Shown here piece after piece: positions 1 through 9,220 of a DNA stretch of 64,000 bases. A model generated the notes under the pieces. It was given only the letters and a program-made list of their open reading frames with translations. It had not been told where the DNA came from and ran no database searches. A program made the translations under genes and the position numbers. Each line of letters starts with the position of its first letter. Position 1 is the first letter of the stretch. The stretch comes from Gammaproteobacteria bacterium (lineage in GTDB: Bacteria > Pseudomonadota > Gammaproteobacteria > Burkholderiales > Burkholderiaceae_B). The stretch lies in contig JAHIXK010000011.1 of assembly GCA_018815245.1 (NCBI GenBank), positions 248,001 through 312,000 on the forward strand, in the 5' to 3' direction.

Positions 1-401
1 TTCAAAAACGCGCCTTCGCCTTTGGACGCTGTAAACAGGTCGTTGGTGGCCGGGTTGTACACCACAGCTTGTTGTACGTTGCCGTTCACGCGCAAGGCAA
101 TCGAAATGGCATAGTGCGGGTAGCCGTGGATGAAGTTGGCCGTGCCGTCGATTGGATCAATGACCCACTCGTAATCAGATTTGCCGGAAGCGCCGCTTTC
201 CTCGGCTAGAATGGCGTGATCGGGAAAGGCTTGCTTGAGCACTTCGATGATTACGCTTTCAGCGGCTTGGTCTGTTTCGGTGACAAAATCGTTGGGGCCT
301 TTGACCCCGATTTTTACCTGATCGAGGTCAAGCTCTGCTCGGTTGATGATTTTTCCAGCAGCGCGAGCGGCTTTCACCGCCACGTTCAACATCGGATGCA
401 T
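1..401 (-). CDS. suhB: Inositol-1-monophosphatase SuhB, C-terminus cut by window edge
   Basis: This is the N-terminal ~133 residues of an inositol monophosphatase-family protein. The family usually has ~265 residues, so the rest lies beyond the left edge. The Mg2+-binding set is visible: Glu67 in AEES, and Asp82, Asp85 and Thr87 in DPIDGT. SuhB hydrolyses myo-inositol phosphates; in bacteria it also acts with Nus factors on rRNA transcription. The ATG at 401 was chosen because GAAAGG lies about 7 bases upstream; an in-frame ATG follows at 392. The gene diverges from trmJ, as in many betaproteobacteria. Confidence 0.95.
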   Translation of the reverse strand, partial: MHPMLNVAVKAARAAGKIINRAELDLDQVKIGVKGPNDFVTETDQAAESVIIEVLKQAFPDHAILAEESGASGKSDYEWVIDPIDGTANFIHGYPHYAISIALRVNGNVQQAVVYNPATNDLFTASKGEGAFL

Positions 402-437
402 GGCCTTTCCTTTCAATTTGAATACGTTTAACCCGAC

Positions 438-443
438 ATTATA
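438..443 (-). promoter_or_regulatory. Probable -10 element for suhB
   Basis: Read on the minus strand the sequence is TATAAT, a perfect -10 hexamer about 37 bases upstream of the suhB start. No convincing -35 element was found at 17 bases spacing. It lies directly against the trmJ start codon, so the two divergent genes share a very small control region. Confidence 0.4.
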
Positions 444-444
444 G

Positions 445-1251
445 ATGACAGCAGCCGTTTCCCTTGAATCCATTTCGATAGTTCTTGTAAAAACAAGTCA
501 TCCCGGCAATGTGGGGTCGGTGGCGCGTGCCATGAAAACCATGGGTTTGAGCGATTTGCGCCTGGTGGAACCCAAAACCGCTGACATTTGTTGTGCGGAA
601 GAAGCCATTTCGCTGGCCAGTGGCGCAGCGGATGTGCTTGAAAGTGCCCGCATTTACCACACGCTGCCCGATGCCTTGGCCGATCGAAGTGTTGCTTTTG
701 CCCTGTCGGCCAGGTTGCGTGATTTGGGGCCGAGCCTTCAAAGCCCGCAACAGGCCGCCCGTGAGGCCCTGCATCTAACCCAAACCGGCGTGGGTGCGGC
801 TTTTGTATTTGGTGCGGAACGTACGGGTTTAAGCAACGATGAATTGCTGGTTTGCAACCGGCAGGTCACGATTGCGGCCAACCCGGTATACAGCTCATTG
901 AACTTGTCGCAAGCTGTGCAAATTGTGGCCTATGCTTTGCGCACCGAGTGGGCCAGCGGCTTGCCCGATGCAGTGGAGAATTCATTGTCAGCCAATTTGG
1001 TCAAGGGCGAAAAACTGGCCAGCGTGAAGGCGGTTGCTGATTTGCAAATCCACTGGCTGCAGGCCATGGAGGCCGTGGATTTTATCAATCCGGACAAGCC
1101 TAAAAAGGTGGTGCAACGGCTGGCCCGGATGTTGGCGAAAACCCCCTTGGAGCAAGAAGAGGTGGACATGCTGCGCGGCTTTTTTTCGGATGTGATTCGC
1201 GTGGTTGATAACCGCTTGTATCCGCATGAATTCGAGCGCAAGAAGCCGTGA
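445..1251 (+). CDS. trmJ: tRNA (cytidine/uridine-2'-O-)-methyltransferase TrmJ
   Basis: This 268-residue SPOUT-family methyltransferase is expected to 2'-O-methylate position 32 of tRNAs in the cytoplasm using S-adenosylmethionine. The trefoil-knot motifs are present: an N-terminal strand followed by [13 protein letters not shown] (residues ~18-30), then [12 protein letters not shown] near 120-131 and [10 protein letters not shown] near 150-159. The length fits the family. It starts at the ATG at 445, a few bases from the suhB promoter on the opposite strand. The only ambiguity is TrmJ versus a closely related SpoU-like enzyme; the [11 protein letters not shown] form favours TrmJ. Confidence 0.93.
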   Translation: MTAAVSLESISIVLVKTSHPGNVGSVARAMKTMGLSDLRLVEPKTADICCAEEAISLASGAADVLESARIYHTLPDALADRSVAFALSARLRDLGPSLQSPQQAAREALHLTQTGVGAAFVFGAERTGLSNDELLVCNRQVTIAANPVYSSLNLSQAVQIVAYALRTEWASGLPDAVENSLSANLVKGEKLASVKAVADLQIHWLQAMEAVDFINPDKPKKVVQRLARMLAKTPLEQEEVDMLRGFFSDVIRVVDNRLYPHEFERKKP

Positions 1252-1281
1252 TTCAGCCGTGATACACTTCGGCGACCGGCC

Positions 1282-1310
1282 TTTGGCGCGTGTGCGCGGG
1301 CATTTATAAC
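1282..1310 (+). promoter_or_regulatory. Probable sigma-70 promoter of cysE
   Basis: TTTGGC (1282-1287) and TATAAC (1305-1310) are separated by 17 bases and lie just upstream of the cysE start at 1327. The -10 is good and the -35 weak. The predicted leader is only about 10 bases, so the mRNA would have almost no 5' untranslated region. Confidence 0.45.
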
Positions 1311-1326
1311 ATCAGGGTTTCCTCGC

Positions 1327-2094
1327 ATGTGGATTCGACTACAAGAAGACATTGATACCGTTTTGAAAAAAGACCCTGCGGCCAAAAACCGTGTGGAGGT
1401 GTTTCTGTGCTATCCCGGTTTGCATGCCTTGATCTGGCACCGTTTGGCCAACCGGTCCTGGCGGGCTGGCTTGACCACGCTTGCGCGTTTCTTGTCGCAC
1501 CTGGGGCGCTTTTTCACCGGCATTGAAATTCATCCCGGTGCGTCGGTTGGTCGACGTGTTTTCATTGATCACGGCATGGGTGTTGTCATCGGTGAAACTG
1601 CAGAAATTCACGATGACGTGACCATTTACCAAGGCGTTACGCTAGGCGGTACTTCACTTGAAAAGGGCAAGCGCCACCCCACCCTGGAGAAGGGTGTTGT
1701 GGTGGGTGCCGGGGCCAAAGTGTTGGGACCTTTCGTGGTAGGTGAAGGCGCAAAAATTGGATCGAATTCGGTGGTGACCAAACCTGTGCCTGCGGGTGCA
1801 ACAGCTGTGGGCAACCCGGCACGCACAATTTTGAAAGAAGACAGTGCTGCGCGCGAGGCACCATTGACTGGTGCCGCCAAAACAAAAGAAGAGTTTTCTG
1901 CCTATGGTGTTTCCAAGAACGGCGATGATCCCCTGATCAAGGCCATGCACGGTTTGATCGACCAGGCCATTGCGCAACAGCAGCGCATTGAGCAACTGGA
2001 AAAATTGCTTAACAAGGGAAAGTCTGCGGCGGATCAAGGCGATTCCACTGACTGCGAAGAACTGAAAGCCTTGAACAAATTGGTGGACAATTAA
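1327..2094 (+). CDS. cysE: Serine O-acetyltransferase
   Basis: CysE makes O-acetylserine from acetyl-CoA and serine, the first committed step of cysteine synthesis. The 255-residue protein has the left-handed beta-helix of hexapeptide repeats (residues ~65-165) and the active-site region [11 protein letters not shown]...[12 protein letters not shown]. The N-terminal helical domain is short, as in EpsC-type enzymes. Residues ~200-245 form a charged, probably coiled-coil tail. The gene is convergent with lpxH, and a strong terminator for it lies inside the end of lpxH. With cysS nearby, two cysteine-linked genes sit within 6 kb, though not in one operon. Confidence 0.95.
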   Translation: MWIRLQEDIDTVLKKDPAAKNRVEVFLCYPGLHALIWHRLANRSWRAGLTTLARFLSHLGRFFTGIEIHPGASVGRRVFIDHGMGVVIGETAEIHDDVTIYQGVTLGGTSLEKGKRHPTLEKGVVVGAGAKVLGPFVVGEGAKIGSNSVVTKPVPAGATAVGNPARTILKEDSAAREAPLTGAAKTKEEFSAYGVSKNGDDPLIKAMHGLIDQAIAQQQRIEQLEKLLNKGKSAADQGDSTDCEELKALNKLVDN

Positions 2095-2109
2095 CCGGTT
2101 GAACAGGAA

Positions 2110-2937
2110 TCAGTTGAACAGGTTGAGGGTGTAATCACCATTGGGTTCAAGTTTCAAAAAACCGCCCTTGGGGCGGTTTTTTTCTGGGTGGTCGAAATCC
2201 CAGTCGGGAAGCACAATTCGAACGCCGTTTCCCAGTGTGCCTTGTGCGCTCTCCGGAATTTTTGGTGCGGGTGTATCCAGTTGGTCATGGATGGCACAGC
2301 GGTGGGTATGTCCGTGCAGAATTACATCGCTTCTGCCCACGTAATACCCGTCGGGCCAATTGCCTTTGAAGGTTTCCGCCACGGCTTGAAGGTTTGCATC
2401 CATGATATTCAAGGGGCTGTTGGCTTTGTGCATTTTGCTTTCGCTGCGAATGGCCTTGGCCATTTCAATTCGCTTGTCCAACGGCAATGCCAGCAGGTTG
2501 CTCTGCCACTTTTCGTTTCGGCTTTGCTGGCGAAATTTTTGGTAGGCCTTGTCATCTGTGCACAGTTGATCCCCGTGCGTAATCAGCACCACTTTGTGGT
2601 GAACCAATAGAAATTCGGGGTCTGGAAGAATTTCGAATTCTGCTGTTTCAGCAAAGGTTTCACCGAGCAGAAAGTCGCGGTTGCCGTGCATGAAGTACAC
2701 TTTGGCCCCGGTTGCATGTGCGCTTTGTATGGCGTGCGCCACGCGCTCTGTGGTTGGGTCGCTGTAGTCGTCGCCGTACCACACCTCGAACACATCGCCC
2801 AGCAGAAATATCAGCGTGTCGGCCTGTGCAACACTGGCAAGCCAGATTTCGAAGGCTTCCAGTGTTTTTGGCGTTTCTTCCGACAGATGCAGGTCTGATG
2901 CAAAAAACGCAGCACCTTGCTTGGGAATTTCGATCAA
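2110..2937 (-). CDS. lpxH: UDP-2,3-diacylglucosamine diphosphatase LpxH
   Basis: LpxH hydrolyses UDP-2,3-diacylglucosamine to lipid X in the lipid A pathway, at the cytoplasmic face of the inner membrane. The calcineurin-type metal ligands are all visible: DLH near residue 16, GDVFE near 47, HGNRDF near 85, THGD near 119 and GHTHR near 208. At 275 residues it is somewhat longer than the usual ~240; the extra part is the C-terminal tail. The start is a TTG at 2937 with AGG seven bases upstream. It is the last gene of a four-gene minus-strand operon, 25 bases after the cyclophilin. Its 3' coding end contains a bidirectional terminator hairpin. Confidence 0.93.
   Translation of the reverse strand: MIEIPKQGAAFFASDLHLSEETPKTLEAFEIWLASVAQADTLIFLLGDVFEVWYGDDYSDPTTERVAHAIQSAHATGAKVYFMHGNRDFLLGETFAETAEFEILPDPEFLLVHHKVVLITHGDQLCTDDKAYQKFRQQSRNEKWQSNLLALPLDKRIEMAKAIRSESKMHKANSPLNIMDANLQAVAETFKGNWPDGYYVGRSDVILHGHTHRCAIHDQLDTPAPKIPESAQGTLGNGVRIVLPDWDFDHPEKNRPKGGFLKLEPNGDYTLNLFN
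2156..2183. terminator. Strong bidirectional intrinsic terminator inside lpxH
   Basis: A 12-bp stem (core CCGCCC/GGGCGG flanked by A6/T6) with a three-base loop is followed by T7 on the plus strand. It is the obvious terminator for cysE. It lies ~45 bases inside the lpxH coding sequence, encoding the Lys-Asn-Arg-Pro-Lys-Gly-Gly-Phe stretch on the minus strand, where it is also followed by a T run. Confidence 0.85.
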
Positions 2938-2962
2938 CTTCGCACCTGAGGGTTTTTAACTA

Positions 2963-3565
2963 TTACAGTACTTCGACGCCTTGGATAATCACGTCTTCGA
3001 CAGGCACGTCTTGATGAAAACCTTTGGAGCCGGTTTTCACGCCAACAATTTTGTCAACGATGTCCTTGCCTTCGGTGACTTGACCGAAAACGCAGTAGCC
3101 CCAGCCCTGTGGTGTCGGGCTTTTGAAGTTCAGGAATTCATTGTTTTCAACGTTGATGAAAAACTGGGCAGTGGCCGAATGAGGGTCGTTGGTGCGGGCC
3201 ATGGCAACGGTGTATTTCTCGTTTTTCAAGCCGTTGTCTGCTTCGTTTTTGACGGGGTCCTTGGTAGGCTTTTGTTTCATGCCGGGTTCGAAGCCGCCGC
3301 CTTGAACCATGAAGCCGCTGATGACACGGTGAAAAATGGTGTTGGTGTAATAACCGCTTTTCGCGTACTCAAGAAAGTTCGCGACTGTGGCGGGGGCCTT
3401 TTCGGCGTCCAGGGCGATGGTGATCTCGCCAAAATTCGTTTTAAGTTTAACCATGGTTCGTTTTTTCGTTTTTGCAAACGCAGTGGAGATTGAGGAATTA
3501 CCGATGCTAACAGCAATCGCAGAGAACATCGACCATTTGAGGAAAACACGTTTACTTTGAGTCAC
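2963..3565 (-). CDS. Peptidyl-prolyl cis-trans isomerase, cyclophilin type, probably exported
   Basis: The cyclophilin domain (about 163 residues, starting [10 protein letters not shown]) has the active-site FHR, the substrate-groove QFFIN and the GxVxxG loop, so it should catalyse proline isomerisation. Ahead of it is a segment with a basic start, a hydrophobic core ([10 protein letters not shown]) and a small-residue STAFA site, which looks like a signal peptide. The GTG at 3565 was chosen because AAGGG lies 8 bases upstream and overlaps the stop codon of the preceding transpeptidase gene. A TTG at 3571 is too close to that site. An internal ATG at the start of the fold could give a cytoplasmic PpiB-like form, but it has no clear ribosome-binding site. 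Confidence 0.88.
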   Translation of the reverse strand: MTQSKRVFLKWSMFSAIAVSIGNSSISTAFAKTKKRTMVKLKTNFGEITIALDAEKAPATVANFLEYAKSGYYTNTIFHRVISGFMVQGGGFEPGMKQKPTKDPVKNEADNGLKNEKYTVAMARTNDPHSATAQFFINVENNEFLNFKSPTPQGWGYCVFGQVTEGKDIVDKIVGVKTGSKGFHQDVPVEDVIIQGVEVL

Positions 3566-3576
3566 GGACAAATCCC

Positions 3577-4872
3577 TTACAATTTACGAGTGTCTTCTTG
3601 AACAATTTGCCAGCGCGTTCCAACCTTCATCCAATACTGCTGTTTGAGGATTTCGCCTGACAATTTGTCTTCCTGTTTGAAGGAAACCAGCATCATGTCT
3701 TTGTCACTGGGATAGCGCATCACAGTGAGATCGTCGATGGTGATTTTGCCGAATGATTTGCTGGCAATCTGGTTTTTTTGTTGCCACTCGACCAGACCCT
3801 GTCCATCGATTATTACGTCGCTGGCGTAGTGGTAAATGCCTTTCGAAAAACCCTTTTCAAGGTCTTTTTTCCAGGTGTCGACCATGCGCAGGGCAGCCTT
3901 GCGGTGGCTTTGCCACACGTCCACAGGCACGAAATCAAGCCGCTCGCTGATCACCACCTGGGTATTGCCAATGTCGACAAACTTTTTAAGGGCTAGCAAA
4001 TCCTGATTGGCCAGCACAACGCAGCCATCGCTGGCCTTGGGTGGGCGGCTTACATAGGTTTTCGGCATGCCGTGCAGCCAGATGCCATAGCCGGTTTTGC
4101 CCAAACGTTTGTCCCAAGAATTGGGGTAGTTGATTGGCAGGGCCATGGGGCCATAGAAATCAGTCAGTTTTTCTTTGGGCAGCAATTCAGTGATGGTGTA
4201 CACGCCAATCGGTGTGCGCTTGTCACCCTCGCGAACTTTCACGGCTCCCATTTTGCCTTGGGACACATAAAAATCGGTGACCAGGCGGGGTTGTGGAAAA
4301 GCGTTCTCGTAGAGGAACAGCCGCGACCGAGTGGTGTCGACCAAAATGACATAACGCTGGCCGTTGTTCAGTTGCACCAGCTCGGCGGGTAGCAAGTCGC
4401 GTTGTGGGCGATCTTTGACTGCCTTGAAACGGGCAACGGCTTCCTCGCGAAGTTCGGCAAGTTCTTCTGTCTTCGCAGCCGGGACATTGGGCATGTCGCC
4501 GATGTCTTTCAAAGGCCGACCAGCTTTCAGCGACAAAATATCGCCCTTGAGCATGTGCCCCAGGAAGAAGTTCGGAAACTCCGCAAGCAAACGGTTGGTC
4601 AGGTCAAGCGCCTTGTTCAACTCGTGATTGCTCAAGGCGATGTAGATATCTTCCACGGCCTTGTCGATCACGGGTTCATAACTGGCTTGGTCAAACAGCT
4701 TGCTGGCCAACGAATTCGAGCCGCTTTGAGGGCTGCTGTATGCGGCCAGGTCAAATGATTCCTGTTGTCCGGAGTTCACGAAAGATGGTGCCGCCGTGAA
4801 TGTCCAGAACACCAAGGGTGCCGCAACGCGCAGTACCCTCAGTGCAACATGGAGCCAGTTTCTTGACAACAT
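3577..4872 (-). CDS. L,D-transpeptidase (YkuD family) with NTF2-like C-terminal domain
   Basis: The 431-residue protein has an N-terminal hydrophobic export segment, a short helical TPR-like region (~70-130) and a YkuD domain (~170-310). The catalytic signature is present as HGMPK followed by SDGC, with Cys in GCVVL. The last ~105 residues resemble a SnoaL/DUF4440-type NTF2-like fold. Such enzymes act in the periplasm, forming 3-3 peptidoglycan cross-links or attaching proteins. Its ATG directly follows the stop codon of the upstream TPR gene (TAAATG), so the two are translationally coupled. Which peptidoglycan reaction it catalyses cannot be told from sequence. Confidence 0.88.
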   Translation of the reverse strand: MLSRNWLHVALRVLRVAAPLVFWTFTAAPSFVNSGQQESFDLAAYSSPQSGSNSLASKLFDQASYEPVIDKAVEDIYIALSNHELNKALDLTNRLLAEFPNFFLGHMLKGDILSLKAGRPLKDIGDMPNVPAAKTEELAELREEAVARFKAVKDRPQRDLLPAELVQLNNGQRYVILVDTTRSRLFLYENAFPQPRLVTDFYVSQGKMGAVKVREGDKRTPIGVYTITELLPKEKLTDFYGPMALPINYPNSWDKRLGKTGYGIWLHGMPKTYVSRPPKASDGCVVLANQDLLALKKFVDIGNTQVVISERLDFVPVDVWQSHRKAALRMVDTWKKDLEKGFSKGIYHYASDVIIDGQGLVEWQQKNQIASKSFGKITIDDLTVMRYPSDKDMMLVSFKQEDKLSGEILKQQYWMKVGTRWQIVQEDTRKL

Positions 4873-6063
4873 TTAACCGCCCACCCTCTCGTTTGTGATT
4901 TTCCAGGTGCCGCCTTCCTGCTTCATGGTCAACGTTTTGGAGGACACATTGTTGAGGCGGTTGGAGAAATAACTTTGCTTGAATTTGACAACAGCTTCGT
5001 TGCCGGAAATAGTGATCAATGGATTTTCGACCACAACGCGAATGGTCTCTTTGCCCACAATGCGTTGCTCGCGCATTTTTTCCCAGTTGGCCCGGTTCAT
5101 TTTGCCCGGTGTTTCAAATTCTTTGCTGTAAGCACCCAGATAACCGACCATGTCTTGATCAGTCCAGGCTTTGGCCCAAGCTTCAACTGCGTTCAACACC
5201 GCGCTGTCCATGCCAATGGAGTTGGGCTTCGGGTCTGCGGGTTTGCTCGCTGAAATGGCGGGTGCTGCAGGTGCAACAACGGGTGCAGGGGGGGCAACCG
5301 CCACTGGTGGTGGGCTTTCAACAACAGGTGGTGCAGCCTTGGGTTCTTCTTTGACCACGGGTGGTTTGGGTTCGGCGGGTGCTGGCTTTTTGACCGGTGC
5401 AGCGGCTGGTACAGCGGCGGGTGCGGCTGCCGCGACAGTAACCGTGCTGGGTTTGCCGGCAATCAGGTTGCGAACCAGCGACAACTTGGTTTGCGCAGTT
5501 GAGTTGCGACCGTCCAGTTGCAAGGCTTTGTCATAGGACTGACTGGCCAGCTTGGCATACACATCGCCCAGGTTTTCGTGGGCAGTGGCGTAGCTGGGGT
5601 GGGTGCGAATGGCCATTTCCAGTGATTCACGGGCTTTTTCATACTCGCCTCGACCGGCATACAGCACGGCCAGGTTGTTGTATGGTTCTGGCAATTCCGG
5701 GAAGTCTTCTGTCAGTTTGGTGAAAACAGTGATGGCCTCTGCTGTTTTATTGCGCTCGGTCAGGATCAGGCCTTTCAAGAACCGCATTTGTGCGTCATTG
5801 GGGCGGTTGGCCAGGAAGGCGTCTGCCCGTGCCTGAGCCTGCTCAAACTGACTGTTTTGAATCAGTTTGGATACTTCGTCCGCTTCATCGGCGTGGCTTG
5901 GCGCACCTGCAAATGCAAGCCCGATAAGCGCACAGAGCAATGCATATTTGCTTTTGGTGAACTTGCCACTGCCAAACGACGTGATTGTTTCTTTTGCCTG
6001 CATTCGATTGCGCCTTTGCGGGGTTACCCGTTTCATCTGATTGTTTGGGAAAAACTCGATCAT
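4873..6063 (-). CDS. Exported TPR protein with Pro/Ala linker and NTF2-like domain
   Basis: This 396-residue protein has a hydrophobic signal segment near residues 40-58 (ending SHADEADE), about three TPR units (~60-190), a Pro/Ala-rich linker (~200-285) and a C-terminal NTF2-like domain similar to the one ending the neighbouring L,D-transpeptidase. The layout suggests a periplasmic scaffold that docks on a partner in cell-wall metabolism; that is inference. The true start may be a later ATG (Met10 or Met21), because the first 20 residues add a basic extension before the signal. It is the first gene of the operon ending in lpxH. Confidence 0.8.
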   Translation of the reverse strand: MIEFFPNNQMKRVTPQRRNRMQAKETITSFGSGKFTKSKYALLCALIGLAFAGAPSHADEADEVSKLIQNSQFEQAQARADAFLANRPNDAQMRFLKGLILTERNKTAEAITVFTKLTEDFPELPEPYNNLAVLYAGRGEYEKARESLEMAIRTHPSYATAHENLGDVYAKLASQSYDKALQLDGRNSTAQTKLSLVRNLIAGKPSTVTVAAAAPAAVPAAAPVKKPAPAEPKPPVVKEEPKAAPPVVESPPPVAVAPPAPVVAPAAPAISASKPADPKPNSIGMDSAVLNAVEAWAKAWTDQDMVGYLGAYSKEFETPGKMNRANWEKMREQRIVGKETIRVVVENPLITISGNEAVVKFKQSYFSNRLNNVSSKTLTMKQEGGTWKITNERVGG

Positions 6064-6194
6064 GCGTAATGTTATACTCGAGCGCTATTGTAACAAGCCC
6101 CAGAGCGGGTTGGCTTCTGAATCAGGGTTCCTGACCATTCCTGTATCAGATTCTACCGTTTTGACTGGCTGAATCCGCTTTTTTTCTGAGCCCA

Positions 6195-7604
6195 ATGAAA
6201 TCGTCTCTCCAAATTTACAATTCAATTCTAAGGAAAAAGCAGGCTTTTCTGCCCCTTGATCCACGGAACGTACGAATGTACGTGTGCGGCATGACGGTCT
6301 ACGACTACTGCCATCTTGGTCACGCCCGCGTCATGGTGGTGTTCGATTTGCTCAAGCGCTGGCTGCGTGCATCGGGTTATCCTGTTACCTATGTGCGCAA
6401 CATCACGGACATCGATGACAAAATCATTCGCCGTGCAGTTGAGAACGGTGAAAGCATTCGTTCGTTGACCGACCGCTTCATTGCGGCCATGCATGAAGAC
6501 GCTGATGCCTTGGGCATTGAGCGGCCCGACCACGAGCCACGCGCCACAGACTATGTGGCAGAAATGCAGGAAATGATCCAAACGCTGATGAACAAGCGGC
6601 TTGCCTACCGTGATAATTCTGGCGACGTGAACTTCGCCGTCCGTTCGTTTCCCGAGTATGGCCGCCTGTCAGGCAAAAGCCTGGATGAATTGCGTGCAGG
6701 CGAGCGTGTAGGGGTTTCCGATAATAAAAATGATCCCCTGGATTTTGTGCTTTGGAAAAGTGCCAAGTCCGAAGAACCCGAAGACGCCAAATGGGACTCT
6801 GATTTCGGTGTGGGCCGGCCAGGCTGGCACATTGAATGTTCTGCCATGAGCTGCAAGCTGTTGGGCAACACCTTTGACATTCACGGTGGTGGTGCCGACC
6901 TTCAATTCCCCCACCATGAGAACGAAATTGCGCAAAGCGTGGGCGCCACGGGTGAAAGTTTTGCCCAGTACTGGATGCACAACGGTTTTGTGCGGGTTGA
7001 AACCAACAATGGTCAGTCTGAAAAAATGTCGAAGTCGCTGAACAATTTCTTCACGATTCGGGACATTTTGAAAGTTTACGATGCTGAGGTGGTGCGGTTT
7101 TTCATTTTGCGCGCCCAGTACCGCAGCCAGTTGACCTATTCAGAAGCCCATGTGCAAGACGCAAAGTCGGCTCTGGATCGACTTTACACCGCTGTTGGCG
7201 AGGTGCAGGCCGACGAAAAACTGGATTGGAACCACGATTTTGAGGCCCGCTTTGCCGAGGCAATGAACGACGACATGAACACGCCCATTGCCGTGTCGGT
7301 GCTGTTTGAAATGGCCAACGAGGTGAACCGCACGGGTGATTCAGGCTTGGCTGCCCGACTGAAAGCCTTGGCACAGGTGTTGGGTTTGCTGGGCCGCACC
7401 GCGCAGGCCTTTCACCATGCCGGAGTGGGTGAACAGGTCGGGGGGATTGATGAAGCGGCCATTCAGACCCTGATCGACGCACGTACCCAAGCGAAGACAG
7501 ACCGTGATTTTGCCAAGGCAGATGCCATTCGACAGCAGTTGCTGGACCTTGGTGTGGTGCTGGAGGACAAGCGGGGCGGTGCCACCGAATGGCGGCGGGC
7601 TTGA
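6195..7604 (+). CDS. cysS: Cysteinyl-tRNA synthetase
   Basis: CysRS charges tRNA-Cys with cysteine using ATP. The 469-residue length is typical. The class I signatures are present: CHLGHARV (HIGH-type, near residue 38) and EKMSKSLN (KMSKS, near 276). The Zn ligands are also visible: Cys30 in MYVCGMT, Cys in HIECSAMSC (~215) and the HHENE histidines. The C-terminal helical anticodon-binding region is complete. It begins a tight plus-strand run, and its last 16 bases overlap the next gene. Confidence 0.97.
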   Translation: MKSSLQIYNSILRKKQAFLPLDPRNVRMYVCGMTVYDYCHLGHARVMVVFDLLKRWLRASGYPVTYVRNITDIDDKIIRRAVENGESIRSLTDRFIAAMHEDADALGIERPDHEPRATDYVAEMQEMIQTLMNKRLAYRDNSGDVNFAVRSFPEYGRLSGKSLDELRAGERVGVSDNKNDPLDFVLWKSAKSEEPEDAKWDSDFGVGRPGWHIECSAMSCKLLGNTFDIHGGGADLQFPHHENEIAQSVGATGESFAQYWMHNGFVRVETNNGQSEKMSKSLNNFFTIRDILKVYDAEVVRFFILRAQYRSQLTYSEAHVQDAKSALDRLYTAVGEVQADEKLDWNHDFEARFAEAMNDDMNTPIAVSVLFEMANEVNRTGDSGLAARLKALAQVLGLLGRTAQAFHHAGVGEQVGGIDEAAIQTLIDARTQAKTDRDFAKADAIRQQLLDLGVVLEDKRGGATEWRRA

Positions 7605-8248
7605 TTCAGGGCCTTAACCTGGACCCCGAGGCACCTGCCTATTGGCAGGAAGCTTGTGAGGCGCTTGCCTTGCACAGCCCCGTGTGGGTTAATTTGATTC
7701 AGCGGCATTCAGACCGTGCGCTTCGATCGCGTGGCGCACCTTACGAAACCATGTTGCGTTCACTGGTCGGGCAGCAAATTTCAGTAAAAGCGGCCGATGC
7801 AGTGTGGACCCGGGTGCTGGATGCCCTGAATAACTTAATTACCAGCGATTCCTTGTTAGCCCTAAGTGATGACACCTTGAAAGCAACCGGCCTTTCCCGT
7901 CAGAAAATTGCTTACGCACGTGCCTTGAGCGAATTCGAGCAAAATGGCCTGTTGACCCTGGAGTTGCTGGACGGCATGGACGACGAAGCCTGCACGCGCC
8001 ATTTGTGCGAGATCAAGGGCGTGGGCCGCTGGACAGCTCAAATGTTTCTGATGTTTTGTTTGCGCAGGCCCAACGTGTGGCCGGTGGATGACATTGGTGT
8101 GCAACGCGGTATCTCGCGCCAATTTTTCGAAGGTGAACCCATCGGACCGAAAGAAGCACTACAATTCGGGGAAAAATTAAAACCTTGGCGGACTGTGGCA
8201 GCGTGGTATTTGTGGCGCAGCCTTGACCCAGCCGTGGTGGACTATTAA
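7589..8248 (+). CDS. AlkA-type DNA-3-methyladenine glycosylase (HhH-GPD)
   Basis: This 219-residue base-excision repair glycosylase removes alkylated purines from DNA. The helix-hairpin-helix appears at residues ~141-150 ([10 protein letters not shown]) and the catalytic Asp in the VWPVDDIGV segment at ~164-171, probably Asp168. It is shorter than E. coli AlkA and lacks an N-terminal Ada-like part, as in many betaproteobacterial versions. The ATG overlaps the end of cysS by 16 bases in another frame, which implies co-expression. Confidence 0.9.
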   Translation: MAAGLIQGLNLDPEAPAYWQEACEALALHSPVWVNLIQRHSDRALRSRGAPYETMLRSLVGQQISVKAADAVWTRVLDALNNLITSDSLLALSDDTLKATGLSRQKIAYARALSEFEQNGLLTLELLDGMDDEACTRHLCEIKGVGRWTAQMFLMFCLRRPNVWPVDDIGVQRGISRQFFEGEPIGPKEALQFGEKLKPWRTVAAWYLWRSLDPAVVDY

Positions 8249-8257
8249 GAGAACCTC

Positions 8258-9220
8258 ATGAAGCAAACATTTCTGGATTTTGAAGCGCCAATTGCCGAGT
8301 TAAAAGGCAAGATTGAAGAATTGCGCTTGGTGCAAGACGGCTCGGCCGTTGATTTGTCAGAGGAAATTCGCCGGCTGGAAGGCAAAAGCGACACCCTGAC
8401 CAAAGAACTGTACGGCAAGCTGACGCCTTGGCAGGTTTCGCAAGTGGCACGCCACCCGCAGCGCCCCTACACGTTGGACTACATCGCCCACGCATTCACT
8501 GATTTTCATGAGCTGCATGGCGATCGCCATTTTGCTGACGATCCGTCGATTGTGGGGGGGTTGGCCCGCCTGGAGGGTGAAAGCGTGATGGTGATTGGTC
8601 ACCAAAAAGGCCGCGATGTGAAAGAGCGCACTTTGCGCAATTTTGGCATGCCGCGCCCTGAAGGCTATCGAAAGGCACTGCGCCTGATGAAAACTGCCGA
8701 GAAATTCGGTATTCCCATCGTGACCCTGGTTGACACGCCCGGGGCATACCCAGGCATTGATGCCGAAGAACGTGGCCAATCTGAAGCCATTGGTCGCAAT
8801 TTGATTGAAATGGCCCAGATTCAAGTGCCCATTGTCAGCGCCATTATTGGTGAAGGTGGTTCAGGTGGTGCCTTGGCACTGGCTGTGGCCGACCACGTGA
8901 TCATGATGGAATACGCCACTTATTCGGTTATTTCTCCCGAAGGTTGTGCATCCATTTTGTGGCGCAGTGCGGAAAGGGCATCGGACGCGGCCGAGGCCTT
9001 GGGCATCACAGCCAAGCGCCTGCGCGACTTGGGCCTGATTCAGGAAATCGTGAAAGAAAGCTTTGGTGGCGCGCACCGCGACCATGCCCAAACAGCAAAC
9101 AATTTGAAAACATCCATCAAAGCCGCTTTGAACTTGTTGGTGTCCTACAAGCCGAAGACCTTGCTTGATGCCCGCCACGACAGGCTGATGAGTTACGGTC
9201 ACTTCAAGGTGAGCAAGTAA
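8258..9220 (+). CDS. accA: Acetyl-CoA carboxylase carboxyltransferase alpha subunit
   Basis: AccA forms with AccD the carboxyltransferase that moves CO2 from biotin to acetyl-CoA, giving malonyl-CoA for fatty acid synthesis. The 320 residues match the family. The crotonase-fold motifs are present: [11 protein letters not shown] near 165 and [10 protein letters not shown] near 203, which form the oxyanion region. GAGA-type ribosome-binding bases lie just before the ATG. tilS begins immediately after its stop codon. Confidence 0.97.
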   Translation: MKQTFLDFEAPIAELKGKIEELRLVQDGSAVDLSEEIRRLEGKSDTLTKELYGKLTPWQVSQVARHPQRPYTLDYIAHAFTDFHELHGDRHFADDPSIVGGLARLEGESVMVIGHQKGRDVKERTLRNFGMPRPEGYRKALRLMKTAEKFGIPIVTLVDTPGAYPGIDAEERGQSEAIGRNLIEMAQIQVPIVSAIIGEGGSGGALALAVADHVIMMEYATYSVISPEGCASILWRSAERASDAAEALGITAKRLRDLGLIQEIVKESFGGAHRDHAQTANNLKTSIKAALNLLVSYKPKTLLDARHDRLMSYGHFKVSK

